A DNA stretch of 64,000 nt from assembly GCF_009828925.2 (NCBI RefSeq), contig NZ_WUTY02000001.1, positions 124,001 through 188,000 on the forward strand. Reading direction: 5' to 3'. Every line of letters starts with the position of its first letter. Position 1 is the stretch's first letter. The position numbers and the translations under genes are program-made. Positions 1 to 9,119 of this stretch are shown here, in pieces. The notes beneath the pieces are model-generated. The model was not told the origin of the DNA. It saw nothing but the letters and a program-made list of their open reading frames with translations, and did no database searches. Origin of the DNA: Methylicorpusculum oleiharenae (GTDB lineage: Bacteria > Pseudomonadota > Gammaproteobacteria > Methylococcales > Methylomonadaceae).

Positions 1-2075
1 AGCGCGGCCAGGTTATAACCGAACGCCCAGAACAGGTTCTGCATAATTTTTCGGTAGGTTCTCCGGGAAATATCAATCGCATCGCCAACCAAGCACGGAT
101 CGCCGTTCATAAGCGTAATTCCTGCCGTGTGCATGGCCACATCGGTACCGCTTGCCATCGCAATGCCAACATCGGCAGTAGCCAGTGCCGGGGCATCATT
201 GATGCCGTCGCCCACCATCGCCACGCGATGATTTGCTTGTTTCAACAAAGCAACCTGATTGGCTTTTTCATCAGGTAATACCTCAGCAACCACGTGTTCA
301 ATGCCTAAAGCACTACCCACCGCTACAGCACTGCCGGAATTATCGCCCGTCAGCAATACGGTATAAATACCCAAGGCTTGCAAGCGTTGCACCGCATGAC
401 GCGCGCTTGGCTTGATTTTATCGCCAAAGGCAAACATGCCCAGTATCCTGTTATTCGGCCCTACTTCCGCCAGCCATGAAATACTATTGCCCCATCTCTC
501 AAATTGAACGGCAGGCTTAGCTAGTTCTCTCAACTCGATACCAAGTTCAGACATTAAACGGCTATTGCCTAATCTCAGCTCGAGGCCATCTACATTTGCG
601 GCAATACCTTTTCCGGGTAAGGCTTTAGAGTTTGTTGCCGGCAGCGGATCAATGGACAAGGCGTCAGCTGCATCGATTACAGCTTTAGCGAGCGGATGTC
701 CGCTCCCATTCTGCATTGAAACAGCGAGCTGCAATAATCTGTCACGATCTATGTTAAAGGGAATATTTTCTACCAAGTAGGCTTTTCCTTGCGTTAACGT
801 TCCGGTTTTGTCGAAGATGACAGTCGTAATGCTATGGGCAATCTCAAGCGCTTCAGCATCTTTTATCAGAATACCGTATTTGGCAGCCACCCCCGTGCCG
901 GCAATTAGTGCAGTCGGCGTAGCCAAGCCAAGCGCACATGGACAGGCAATCACTAACACTGACACTGCATTAATAATGGCCATTTCAATATTGCCACTGT
1001 CGTACCACCAGCCGATAAAGGTGATTAATGCGATGATCAATACCCCAGGTACGAACCAGGCGCTGACTTTATCGACCAGATGCTGGATAGGTGCTTTGGC
1101 GGATTGGGCATTTTCAATCAGCCGAATTATCCGGGACAGCGCGGTTTCCGAACCTACGGCACCGGTATGCACTATTATCAAGCCATCTGTATTAATAGCG
1201 CCGCCAGTAACCTTATCGCCAGGTTGTTTCGGCACTGGTACGCTCTCGCCGGTAATCAGCGACTCATCAATATGGCTGTGTCCCTCAATGATTGTACCAT
1301 CCACCGAAATGCGCTCGCCAGGACGGACAATCACCCAATCGCCAAGTTTGACGTCTGCGATGGCTAGTTCCCTATCTATGCCGTCTCGGCGCACTCGGGC
1401 GGTTGCCGGTTGCAATACCTGCAAAGCGCGAATAGCCGAAGCCGTTTGGTTTTTGGCCCAGGCTTCCAGCCATTTGCCTGCCAATACCAAACTGATTACC
1501 ACGGCCGACGCTTCGAAATATAAATGTGGCGTCAGCCCGGAAGTTTGTGTGTTTAACTGATAGACGCTTAAGCCATAGGCGGCGCTGGTACCCAACGCCA
1601 CCAATAAATCCATATTGCCGACGCCTGCTTTCAACGCTTTCCAACCGGCTCGATAAAAACGGGCGCCAAAGCCAAATTGGACCGGTGTCGCCAGAACCAT
1701 TTGCAACCAGCCTGGCAACATGAAATGGATGCCAAATAACTCGAATAGCATGGGTGCCATCAATGGCAGTGATAGCAGTGCTGAAAAAATCACTGCAAGT
1801 CCGACATGGCGATGGGACTTGTTATTTGCGCGTTGATTTCGCCGGGTCGCAAAATAGCCAATGTCTTTGACAGCCTGAACTAAGTCCCCAACATCGATAG
1901 CTTTGCTGACACGGACTAAAGCGCTTTCGGTCGCCAAATTCACGCTCACATGCACTACACCTTCCACTTTGCGTAGCGCATTTTCCAATCGTCCGACACA
2001 AGACATACAGGTCATACCTTCAATCATCAGGGAAATCGAGTTGTCTTCTGGTTTGTCAATGGTTGTCGTATTCAT
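1..2075 (-). CDS. copA: Copper-translocating P1B-type ATPase, C-terminus outside the window
   Basis: Inner-membrane pump exporting Cu(I) with ATP. Read on the reverse strand from ATG 2075 the frame stays open to the window edge (about 691 residues). It starts with one heavy-metal-associated domain carrying MTCMSC (C23, C26). Then come membrane segments, an actuator TGES motif, the transmembrane metal site CPC at about residues 378-380, the phosphorylated aspartate in DKTGT at about residue 422, and the GDGIND hinge near position 205. CPC with an N-terminal CxxC domain is the signature of CopA-type rather than Zn/Cd pumps. ATG 2081 is an in-frame alternative start. AGGA lies 9 bases before 2075 and only about 3 before 2081, which favours 2075. 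A CueR-like promoter lies just upstream. The last transmembrane residues are missing only because the window ends. Confidence 0.95.
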   Translation of the reverse strand, partial: MNTTTIDKPEDNSISLMIEGMTCMSCVGRLENALRKVEGVVHVSVNLATESALVRVSKAIDVGDLVQAVKDIGYFATRRNQRANNKSHRHVGLAVIFSALLSLPLMAPMLFELFGIHFMLPGWLQMVLATPVQFGFGARFYRAGWKALKAGVGNMDLLVALGTSAAYGLSVYQLNTQTSGLTPHLYFEASAVVISLVLAGKWLEAWAKNQTASAIRALQVLQPATARVRRDGIDRELAIADVKLGDWVIVRPGERISVDGTIIEGHSHIDESLITGESVPVPKQPGDKVTGGAINTDGLIIVHTGAVGSETALSRIIRLIENAQSAKAPIQHLVDKVSAWFVPGVLIIALITFIGWWYDSGNIEMAIINAVSVLVIACPCALGLATPTALIAGTGVAAKYGILIKDAEALEIAHSITTVIFDKTGTLTQGKAYLVENIPFNIDRDRLLQLAVSMQNGSGHPLAKAVIDAADALSIDPLPATNSKALPGKGIAANVDGLELRLGNSRLMSELGIELRELAKPAVQFERWGNSISWLAEVGPNNRILGMFAFGDKIKPSARHAVQRLQALGIYTVLLTGDNSGSAVAVGSALGIEHVVAEVLPDEKANQVALLKQANHRVAMVGDGINDAPALATADVGIAMASGTDVAMHTAGITLMNGDPCLVGDAIDISRRTYRKIMQNLFWAFGYNLAA

Positions 2076-2109
2076 GAGCATGTTTCCTGTAGTAAATGAA
2101 TGTGATCAA

Positions 2110-2140
2110 AGTATTCGGCTTACCACGATGGGAAGGTCAA
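2110..2140 (-). promoter_or_regulatory. CueR-like (MerR-family) promoter/operator of copA
   Basis: On the reverse strand a TTGACC -35 (2140-2135) is followed by a 19-base spacer and an AATACT -10 (2115-2110). The spacer starts with the left CueR half-site (ACCTTCC overlapping the -35) and has a weaker right half-site, GTAAGCC. A spacer stretched to 19 bases with a dyad inside it is the hallmark of MerR-family copper promoters. It sits about 30 bases before the copA start. No cueR gene is in the window, so the regulator must be elsewhere. Confidence 0.65.
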
Positions 2141-2263
2141 GCTCTTTTTTAAACTCCGTTGTAATTTGTTAAAAAATTCGCGATTGAATTGCTAATAGCG
2201 GCTCGAACCGTCAGCTTGTTCTGAGAACCCAGCCTGTCGCTATTGTGATGAAGATATAAGCCA

Positions 2264-3088
2264 TTAAGACAGCGGTTTGTTAGTAATTGCATAAATCACA
2301 TTTGCGTCGATACCAGTAATCGATTTAGTTTGTAGTTGCGATAAATTGGATTGCTTTACCCTCTGTAACTGGATGGGATCTAATTGATCCAAGGTACCCC
2401 GATAACCACTTCCCAGCACCAGCATCCACCAGTCATCAGGAGTGTTTAACGGGTGAAGAGCATGTTCGGTAACAATTTCTACTTGATGTATACCCGCCTC
2501 TGCCAGCATCTCGCCCAGATTTTCGGGTGTGGAAATGCGATCCCAAGGATTAAAGCCTTTGTATAAATCAGGACGTTCGTCACGCACGGCTTGCCAAAAT
2601 AAACTATTGGCCGGTTCAAATAAATTCTCCCCCCATGTTGTAATAGCTAACCGCCCACCAGGACGTACTTTTCGCCATAGCTCAGTTACCGCAGCAGCCA
2701 TATCAGGCACAAAAAAAATACCGAAAACGCAGATTACCGCATCAAAACTGGCATCGGCATAATCCAGTGAAAGCATGTCGCCAACCCGAAATTCGATATT
2801 TTTTAAATTTTTTGTTTCAGCTTTAATTTTTGCTTCAGCCAGCAATTTAGCCGCTAGATCGGCGGCAACCACTTTCCCGTGAGGCCCGACCTTTATAGCC
2901 GCCGGCAACGCCGAAGCGCCAGTCCCAGAACACACATCCAACACATACTCTCCTGGCAGAAGTTGCAATCGTTCAACAGTACTGTTGCCGAAACGATTCC
3001 AGAATGTGTTGGCAGGGTGATCGAATAATTCGGCTGCGGCATTATAAGTATTAGCAGTTTTAATCTTGGTTTCTTCGTAGCTATCCAT
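2264..3088 (-). CDS. Class I SAM-dependent methyltransferase (UbiE/Coq5-like)
   Basis: Cytosolic methyltransferase of 274 residues. The SAM-binding glycine motif VLDVCSGTGASALP lies near residues 49-62, an acidic residue follows in VVAADLA, and post-motif II reads DAVICVFGIFFVPD. The fold is that of the UbiE/Methyltransf_11 families, but the substrate cannot be told from sequence and no quinone genes are adjacent. It precedes copA on the same strand with about 190 bases between, probably under a separate promoter, since copA has its own CueR-like site. A perfect palindrome about 110 bases upstream may be its operator. Confidence 0.8.
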   Translation of the reverse strand: MDSYEETKIKTANTYNAAAELFDHPANTFWNRFGNSTVERLQLLPGEYVLDVCSGTGASALPAAIKVGPHGKVVAADLAAKLLAEAKIKAETKNLKNIEFRVGDMLSLDYADASFDAVICVFGIFFVPDMAAAVTELWRKVRPGGRLAITTWGENLFEPANSLFWQAVRDERPDLYKGFNPWDRISTPENLGEMLAEAGIHQVEIVTEHALHPLNTPDDWWMLVLGSGYRGTLDQLDPIQLQRVKQSNLSQLQTKSITGIDANVIYAITNKPLS

Positions 3089-3428
3089 AGAGTCTCCTGA
3101 AGGTTTTGTCGGCTTTATTTGCCGAAATTAAGCGTACTGTGTTTTTGCCAAGTACTCATGTAATATGATCTTTTGGCATAGAAAATCTAGCATTTGACAT
3201 TATTGGAATGTCAAGTCACCATGGCGGAGAGGTGCGATGACCTCCATATTCAAATGGAAATACATTGACGGTCCGATTAGCAATTAGAACCGGACGTTTG
3301 ATCAGTGGGATTGCGAACGGCAGCTGAGGATCGTTAAAGGCCCTGTATTTGGGGTTTGAGGCGAAGTGGAACGGAAAACCGAGTTAACATTCAGGATGAT
3401 GCGCATTTGAACTGCACTTATTTAAGGC
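3089..3428. other. Intergenic stretch between methyltransferase and SEC-C genes
   Basis: About 340 bases with no convincing coding frame. The only clear structure is the 21-base palindrome at 3194-3214, upstream of the reverse-strand methyltransferase gene. Nothing else is recognised. Confidence 0.5.
3194..3214. promoter_or_regulatory. Perfect palindrome, candidate operator
   Basis: The arms TTGACATT and AATGTCAA (8 bases each, perfect) flank a 5-base centre. The reverse-strand arm also offers a TTGACA -35 followed 19 bases later by TAGATT, an arrangement reminiscent of regulator-stretched promoters. It lies 106-126 bases before the methyltransferase start. The binding protein is unknown. 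Confidence 0.4.
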
Positions 3429-3704
3429 TTACGCTAATAACACATCACTGGCACCACAACATTTTTTGTATTTCTTACCGCTACCACATGGACAAGAGTC
3501 GTTTCTGCCTATTTTATCTGTCATCACTGGTTTTGGTGGATTCAACATTTTTTCTAAATCAGAAATATCTTCCGGCTTATCAGGCTCGAAACCTATAATG
3601 TAATGCCATCCATTTTTTGCACAGGTATCGGCAACATATCTTGCCTTATCATCGGTGTGGACTCGAACAATGATCGGTCTTTTTTCTGTTCCCAATTTAG
3701 CCAT
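3429..3704 (-). CDS. Small SEC-C motif protein (PBPRA1643-type)
   Basis: A 91-residue protein whose C-terminal half holds the SEC-C zinc motif. It runs CPCGSG, then KKYKKCCG, a CxC(x)nCC arrangement that binds zinc and is shared with the tail of SecA. The N-terminal half ([23 protein letters not shown]) matches a small free-standing family named after a Photobacterium protein, whose role is not known. It is a single gene with no operon partner, lying between two regions of unrelated content. Confidence 0.75.
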   Translation of the reverse strand: MAKLGTEKRPIIVRVHTDDKARYVADTCAKNGWHYIIGFEPDKPEDISDLEKMLNPPKPVMTDKIGRNDSCPCGSGKKYKKCCGASDVLLA

Positions 3705-3900
3705 TTTTGTTTCACTCTTTTTAGTTTTTTCCGGATGCTAACGGGCAATTATAGGTAAAGATAGGATTCCCGTATGGCATCCTTTACGAATCGTTAGTTA
3801 GGCAATAATCCCGACTTTTGATTGGATATTTTTCAAATTCGGTAAATATACAATATCCCTGTCGCATACTGTACCAATACCTAGCTCTGGACCATCAATT

Positions 3901-4317
3901 TTATAACACTGACAGTCTCGGATACCTGTCAGCCATAACCTGCCAAAAGCCCATACTCCAATCCATTACCACCACAATTTCCCAGTCCTTAGGAGCTGAA
4001 TTAACTACTGAAGACACTATTTTTTCACCATATCCTTTCACAGATGATGTAATGGAATAAAACTGAATGGTTTTATTGGGAATATCTACCAATAGTTCAA
4101 CACCCACTATATTTTCATCGCCTAATTTTATGACGGGTTCTTTTTTACCGTTTTCACTAAGTAAATTAGATGCTTTAATGCTTTCATTGTAAATTTTTAT
4201 ATACCTGATTACATCGATAGCAGCCAAATTTTCTGAAATCTGTTGATAGACTGGGTGGATTTTCTTTACATTATTTGACTTTGATATTTTATCTTTGGAA
4301 ACCATCGATCTTGCCAC
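3901..4317 (-). CDS. Hypothetical protein, possibly GNAT-like fold
   Basis: 138 residues, no firm family. The C-terminal half resembles an acetyltransferase core. A strand-like segment (TIQFYSITSSV) is followed by KGYGEKIVSSVV, where GNAT enzymes have their acetyl-CoA loop and helix, and then by a GFWQVM segment near the end, as in the last GNAT strand-helix. The canonical RxxGxG/A is not fully kept, so catalysis is doubtful. The N-terminus is lysine/serine rich. Base composition is AT-rich compared with the transposon genes downstream. Confidence 0.5.
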   Translation of the reverse strand: MARSMVSKDKISKSNNVKKIHPVYQQISENLAAIDVIRYIKIYNESIKASNLLSENGKKEPVIKLGDENIVGVELLVDIPNKTIQFYSITSSVKGYGEKIVSSVVNSAPKDWEIVVVMDWSMGFWQVMADRYPRLSVL

Positions 4318-4389
4318 TCATTAACTCATCCAATGTAGACCAACCGCAAGCCAGCAAGCCGAAAGACGACCTTGTATAGCTAGCAACAA

Positions 4390-4782
4390 TCATTTCTTGA
4401 TGCGGCCGAGACGCATGAGCCTGGCTGAAATTGCCCCTTCGGTACGACCCTGTTTAGCCGCGATGTCTTTAATGGAGCGGCCAACATCAAAAGCGCTGAG
4501 CAATTCGCTGTCTTCGAGTTCTGACCATGCCTTACCCGCGTTATCTGGAAGGGTCTTTTCCCGTTGTTCTCTTTTTGCCAAGCTATCGAGTGCTTTCGTA
4601 GCAATGAAAAGAGCGCGAATAACCAGAGGATTATTGAAAACACTCTGTGCCGAGAGGACTTCACCAGTTTCTGGATCAACACCCTTTGCAAGAGCTTCTA
4701 TAATTGATTTTGCTTCATTAGGCGACATAGTCAAATTTCTAGAATTTAGCGTGTTTTGAACGGTAGACGATTTATTGATCAT
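4390..4782 (-). CDS. Hypothetical protein with C-terminal HTH-like domain
   Basis: 130 residues. The first part contains a conserved-looking segment (ALAKGVDPETGEVLS, then a stretch on NNPLVIRALF). The second half reads as a helix-turn-helix of the Myb/sigma-like kind: WSELEDSELLSAF, then SIKDIAAKQGRTEGAISARL. Proteins with this two-part layout are common in proteobacteria as uncharacterised genes, and similar modules sit at the end of some helicase-like proteins. A DNA-binding role is inferred from the HTH only. It is the last gene before the mobile region. Confidence 0.6.
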   Translation of the reverse strand: MINKSSTVQNTLNSRNLTMSPNEAKSIIEALAKGVDPETGEVLSAQSVFNNPLVIRALFIATKALDSLAKREQREKTLPDNAGKAWSELEDSELLSAFDVGRSIKDIAAKQGRTEGAISARLMRLGRIKK

Positions 4783-4878
4783 AGAAAAGTTTACAAGATA
4801 CTATCATGACCTATGGCTCTGTGCCGATCGCCGCCATGTTATTGATGAGCGAAAAAAAACCATAAGTATTTTCACGAA

Positions 4879-4905
4879 ATTCATTGCCCCATAGGGGTAT
4901 ACCCC
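4879..4905. promoter_or_regulatory. C/G-tract dyad containing GGGGTATACCCC
   Basis: A short run of alternating CCCC and GGGG blocks. It includes the perfect 12-base palindrome GGGGTATACCCC and, on the reverse strand, ATACCCCTATGGGG. That pattern resembles operators of CsoR/FrmR-type repressors. No such repressor gene is visible nearby, so this is only a motif observation. Confidence 0.3.
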
Positions 4906-4919
4906 AGCGAGTCGTTTTG

Positions 4920-5001
4920 TTGAGACACTTTATTTGTCTCAATAGGATTGTTTTGCCAATTTTGATATGGTACCTTCTAAGGCTCTAAAGGCTAATGAGA
5001 C
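4920..5001. promoter_or_regulatory. TGAGACA repeats before the recombinase, candidate res/operator site
   Basis: A perfect inverted repeat TTGAGACA-N7-TGTCTCAA (4920-4942) is followed by a third TGAGACA at 4995-5001, ending 11 bases before the recombinase ATG. Serine recombinases of transposons usually bind paired inverted subsites directly upstream of their own gene, and these act both as resolution site and as operator. The assignment rests on position and symmetry. Confidence 0.45.
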
Positions 5002-5012
5002 ACTATTGATTT

Positions 5013-5573
5013 ATGGCACTCTATGGATATGCTCGCGTTTCCACTAACGATCAAGATTTTACTCTGCAAGAACAAGCATTACGCGCTGCTGGCTGTGAAG
5101 TCATCAGGGCAGAGAAAGTATCCGGAACCAGCCGGACTGATCGGACTGAACTTCAGGTGCTACTGGATTTCTTGCGGCCTGGGGACACGCTTGTTGTCAC
5201 TCGAATCGACCGTCTTGCGCGGAGCATAAAAGATCTTCAAGACATCGTATACACGCTGAAGGAGCAAGGTGTCACTCTAAAGGCGACAGAGCAACCTATC
5301 GACACGCGCAGTGCCGCAGGTAAAGCTTTCCTGGACATGCTGGGCGTTTTTGCCGAATTTGAAACCAATCTCCGGCGTGAACGGCAGCTTGAAGGTATTG
5401 CTGCCGCAAAATCTCGCGGCGTCTACCGTGGTCGCAAGCCTTCGGTTAATACTGCCGAAATCCAGCGTCTTCGTCTCGAAGATAAACTGGGCGCAACAGA
5501 AATTGCGCGGCGGCTGGGTGTTGGTCGTGCCACAGTGTATCGCGCACTGGCTAACCGTGAACAACAAGCATAA
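5013..5573 (+). CDS. Serine recombinase/resolvase
   Basis: 186 residues, full length for a small serine resolvase. The N-terminal catalytic domain has YARVSTNDQDFTLQEQ with the nucleophilic serine (S10), then VTRIDRLARS and AGKAFLDMLGVFAEFE of the resolvase core and dimer helix. The C-terminus is a Hin-like helix-turn-helix (LGATEIARRLGVGRATVYRAL). It acts on cointegrates or DNA ends by double-strand serine-linked cleavage. The last bases overlap the start of the transposase gene. TGAGACA repeats just upstream may be its binding site. Confidence 0.9.
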   Translation: MALYGYARVSTNDQDFTLQEQALRAAGCEVIRAEKVSGTSRTDRTELQVLLDFLRPGDTLVVTRIDRLARSIKDLQDIVYTLKEQGVTLKATEQPIDTRSAAGKAFLDMLGVFAEFETNLRRERQLEGIAAAKSRGVYRGRKPSVNTAEIQRLRLEDKLGATEIARRLGVGRATVYRALANREQQA

Positions 5574-7212
5574 GGTCATTCCAGTTGATTCACTTCTGCA
5601 ATTGCGGCAGCGGCTTGATTGCTTGCCGCCGAAAAGTCCTGAACGAGCTACCCAGGTTGCGGCGGTAGCCGAACTGTACGGCATTTCAATAACAACCGTC
5701 TATCGAGCCCTACATGCCTTCCGAAAACCGCATGCCGCCCATCGTGCCGACCATGGCAAGCCACGGCTATTGCCACAAGCTGAATTGGAGCGCTACTGTG
5801 AACTGATAGCGGCACTGAAGCTACGCACCACAAACAAGAAGGGACGCCACCTTTCCACTGGACGAGCCATTGAGCTCATGGAAGACTACGGTGTGGAAAC
5901 CGCACAGGGTTTGGTCAAAGCTCCCAAGGGGCTATTGCGCCGCCCAACGGTCAATCGCTATCTGCTGTTGTTGCGACTGGATCAGCCTCGCCTGTTGCGC
6001 GAACCACCAGCCGTTCGATTCCAGGCAGAGTATAGCAACGATTGTTGGCAATTCGACATGTCGCCATCCGATCTCAAACACATCGACAAACCTGAATGGA
6101 TCGATCCATCAAAGGGACAACCGACCTTGATGTTGTTTAGTGTGGTGGATGATCGTAGTGGCGTCTGCTATCAGGAATATCGATGCGTGTATGGCGAAGA
6201 TGCAGAGTCCGCGCTACGCTTTCTCTTCAATGCGATGGCAGCCAAAGCTGATGCCGGCTTCCCGTTTCAGGGGCGCCCCAAGATGATCTATCTGGATAAT
6301 GGGCCGGTAGCCAAAAGCAGGGTGTTCCAGAACGTGATGCAGGCACTCGGCATTGAATGGCAAACCCACATTCCGGCTGGCAAAGATGGCAACCGCACAA
6401 CAGCTCGTTCTAAAGGTAAGGTCGAGCGTCCATTCCGAACAGTGAAAGAGGCTCACGAAACGCTATACCATTTTCATAAGCCGGAAACTGAGAAGCAGGC
6501 TAATCATTGGCTGATGCGTTACCTGCTGAGTTACAACGATCAGAATCACCGCTCCGAAAAACATTCCCGTTTGACGGATTGGCTGACCCATTTACCCACA
6601 GAGGGGTTGCGCGACATGTGTACCTGGGAACAATTCTGTCGTTTTGCTCGTGAACGCGAATCGCGCAAAGTAGGTATTGATGCGCGAATTACGTTTCCCG
6701 GCACTGCTTACGAGGTGGAACCAGACATGGCGGGTGAGTCAGTTGTCATACTATGGCGCCTATTCGACGACGAAATGTATGTTGAGTTCGATGGTGAAAA
6801 GTTTGGGCCTTACCACCCAATATCTGGTCCAATCCCACTGCATCGGTACCGCGCATTCAAGCGCGGCAAAGTCGGAGAACGTGCGGATCGAATTCGGGCC
6901 TTGGCTGATCAGCTTGGCCTACCGATTTCAGCGCTGTCTGGCGACGATGTGCGCTTGGTACCGCCTGCGGTGGCTGTGGATATACCTAAACAGCCCTTTG
7001 ATGCCCAGATACTGGAATATACGTTTCCCAATGCGATTGCCGCCAAGTTGGCCATTGCTGACGACTTAGCCAAACCGTTAGCAAAACTTTCGGCATCTGA
7101 CCGCGCTTTCATCGACCAGATTCTGGCCGAGACCCTGACGCGTAGCGTTGTGCTGTCACGGGAGCGTAGCTACTTCCGTGACCCAAAAAGAGGAGAAGAA
7201 CATGCGAGTTGA
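5557..7212 (+). CDS. DDE transposase, TniA/Mu-integrase-like
   Basis: 551 residues from GTG 5557, chosen because homology to the family begins here and it overlaps the recombinase stop by 17 bases. The open frame extends further upstream, but that part runs inside the recombinase gene and is spurious. An N-terminal helix-turn-helix (AAVAELYGISITTVYRAL) binds ends. The rve catalytic core follows, with DMSPSD, IYLDNGPV and the glutamate in KGKVERPFRTVKE. A Mu-type C-terminal beta domain contains FPGTAYEVEPD. It catalyses strand transfer together with the AAA ATPase encoded next. Confidence 0.85.
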   Translation: MNNKHKVIPVDSLLQLRQRLDCLPPKSPERATQVAAVAELYGISITTVYRALHAFRKPHAAHRADHGKPRLLPQAELERYCELIAALKLRTTNKKGRHLSTGRAIELMEDYGVETAQGLVKAPKGLLRRPTVNRYLLLLRLDQPRLLREPPAVRFQAEYSNDCWQFDMSPSDLKHIDKPEWIDPSKGQPTLMLFSVVDDRSGVCYQEYRCVYGEDAESALRFLFNAMAAKADAGFPFQGRPKMIYLDNGPVAKSRVFQNVMQALGIEWQTHIPAGKDGNRTTARSKGKVERPFRTVKEAHETLYHFHKPETEKQANHWLMRYLLSYNDQNHRSEKHSRLTDWLTHLPTEGLRDMCTWEQFCRFARERESRKVGIDARITFPGTAYEVEPDMAGESVVILWRLFDDEMYVEFDGEKFGPYHPISGPIPLHRYRAFKRGKVGERADRIRALADQLGLPISALSGDDVRLVPPAVAVDIPKQPFDAQILEYTFPNAIAAKLAIADDLAKPLAKLSASDRAFIDQILAETLTRSVVLSRERSYFRDPKRGEEHAS

Positions 7213-7617
7213 CGTGATGCAGCATTACGGACTTACACAGCCATTCAGTCAGACCGGATATTTCGAAACAGAGCTACACAAGCAGCTGCTCAAGGACATC
7301 AAGGGGGCCATCCAGGAAGGTCGGCTCATTGCTGTGTGCGGAGTTGTTGGTAGCGGCAAGACCGTGACCATGCGGCGTTTACAGCAGCAATTGAAGGAAG
7401 AAAACAAAGTCACCGTCTCGAAATCGCTGACGGTCGAGAAGCACAGCGTTAAGCTGACCACGCTGATTGCAGCCTTATTTTACGATATCTCCACCGACAA
7501 GAAAGTGCATATACCCAAGGGCGAACAGCGCGAACGGGAATTGCGCGACCCCCCTGTGCCAATATCACCTGAGACACCTACCCCTCGGAAATTAGAGTAT
7601 AAAGGTAGGCCAGAATC

Positions 7618-8106
7618 ATGAGCAAATCAAAAGCAGAGACCATGGAATCACCACAAGTAACTGCGCCGGAGGTCGCGTTGGAAGACGCCCGTAGGGCGGC
7701 TGAAAACGCGACCTCCGGCGCGCGGCCCGACCCAGAGGTGGTTGCCACCGCCCAGCGCCGACAATTTACCAGCAGCGACAAGCGCCGCATCCTGGAGGCC
7801 GCTGATCGCTGTACCCAGCTGGGTGAGATTGGCGCTTTATTGCGCAAAGAAAGGATTTACTCCTCCCATCTGTCCACTTGGCGTAGGCAGCGTGCTGCCG
7901 ATGAGCGCGCCGCGCTGGCGCCGCAAAAACGTGGGCGTAAGGCCGACCCTGCGCAGGCCGAGGATCGTCGTGTGCACCAACTTACCCAGGAAAATGAGCG
8001 TCTGCGCCGCAGACTGGCTCAGGCCAATGCCATTATTGATGTCCAAAAAAAACTTTGCGTCTTGTTCGGTCTGCCGACGGACGAGACGCCGAGCGAGTCC
8101 TGCTGA
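7618..8106 (+). CDS. IS3-family transposase OrfA (HTH protein)
   Basis: 162 residues. An alanine/acid-rich leader of about 45 residues precedes the helix-turn-helix (FTSSDKRRILEAADRC then IGALLRKERIYSSHLSTWRR). A leucine-zipper-like helix follows (RVHQLTQENERLRRRLAQAN), used for oligomerisation in OrfA proteins. Near the 3' end codons CAA AAA AAA (8044-8052) contain the slippery heptamer A_AAA_AAA. A -1 shift there leads directly into the orfB frame, giving the OrfAB fusion that is the active transposase in IS3 elements. Confidence 0.85.
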   Translation: MSKSKAETMESPQVTAPEVALEDARRAAENATSGARPDPEVVATAQRRQFTSSDKRRILEAADRCTQLGEIGALLRKERIYSSHLSTWRRQRAADERAALAPQKRGRKADPAQAEDRRVHQLTQENERLRRRLAQANAIIDVQKKLCVLFGLPTDETPSESC

Positions 8107-9119
8107 TGCAAGCCCTTAACCAGTTGGCCCCGGAGGTCGGCCTGGCGCCGGCTTGCGCGGCCCTGAATTTGAACCGCAGTTCGGTCTATCGCGAGGATGC
8201 CCGCCGGCGCCTCTTGGTACCTGTGCCGGTAACACGGCTGCCTCGTCCGTCTGCCCCGCTGGCTTTCTCGACCAATGAGCGGCAGCAACTGCTGGCGGTG
8301 CTTAACAGCGAACGCTTCGCCGACTGCTCGCCGTATTTTGTCTATGCCACCCTGCTGGACGAGGGGCGCTACATCGGCTCGGTGCGCACCTTGTACCGCG
8401 CCCTGGAGGCGGACGGCCTGTCGGCGGAGCGCAGGCGCCAACGGATGCACCCGGTTTACACCAAACCGGAACTCCTGGCCACCGCGCCCAATCAAGTCTG
8501 GAGCTGGGATATCACGAAACTCAAAGGCCCGGCCAAATGGACCTGTTTCCACCTGTATGTGATCCTGGATATTTTCAGCCGCTATGTGGTCGGTTGGATG
8601 GTCGCTCCGCGGGAAACCGCCGAACTGGCCGAGCAGCTCATCGCCGAAACAGTGGCCAAGCACAACATCACGCCGCATACGCTGACGCTGCATGCCGACC
8701 GCGGTTCCAGCATGCGCAGCAAGCCGGTGGCCGCCTTGCTGGTTGATCTGGAGGTCACCAAGACCCATAGCCGGCCTTATGTCTCAGATGACAATCCCTA
8801 TTCCGAGGCCCAGTTCAAAACCCTGAAATATCGGCCTGATTTCCCCGCCCGCTTCGGATGCCTTGAAGATGCCCGCAGCCATTGCCAACGCTTCTTCTTG
8901 TGGTACAACCAGTCCCATTGCCACTCGGGCATCGGTTACATGACCCCGGACACCGTCCATTTCGACCAAGCGGCTACGGTATACCAAGCACGCGCAAAAA
9001 CCCTGGAGATTGCCTTCCTCGCCAATCCAAAGCGATTCAAAGGAAAGTGCCCTTTACCACCCAGCTTGCCTAACGCCGTTTGGATTAATCCGCCTATTAA
9101 CACAAAGGGAGAAACTTGA
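8055..9119 (+). CDS. IS3-family transposase OrfB (DDE catalytic subunit)
   Basis: The frame lies -1 to orfA and overlaps its end. It is most likely translated by frameshifting at 8046-8052, since the start given is only a TTG. The HTH_21-like part is followed by the rve core with the catalytic triad: D in WSWDITKLKG, D in LHADRGSSM, and E in NPYSEAQFKTLKY with the lysine seven residues later. All three acidic residues are present and the frame is unbroken, so this copy may be active. Confidence 0.88.
   Translation: MRLVRSADGRDAERVLLMQALNQLAPEVGLAPACAALNLNRSSVYREDARRRLLVPVPVTRLPRPSAPLAFSTNERQQLLAVLNSERFADCSPYFVYATLLDEGRYIGSVRTLYRALEADGLSAERRRQRMHPVYTKPELLATAPNQVWSWDITKLKGPAKWTCFHLYVILDIFSRYVVGWMVAPRETAELAEQLIAETVAKHNITPHTLTLHADRGSSMRSKPVAALLVDLEVTKTHSRPYVSDDNPYSEAQFKTLKYRPDFPARFGCLEDARSHCQRFFLWYNQSHCHSGIGYMTPDTVHFDQAATVYQARAKTLEIAFLANPKRFKGKCPLPPSLPNAVWINPPINTKGET

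Noticed and set aside
808-1560. Long forward frame of 250 codons
   Set aside because: It is antisense to the copper ATPase, whose catalytic motifs are all on the reverse strand.
5311-5556. Upstream extension of the DDE transposase frame
   Set aside because: It runs out of frame inside the serine recombinase gene; transposase homology starts at GTG 5557.
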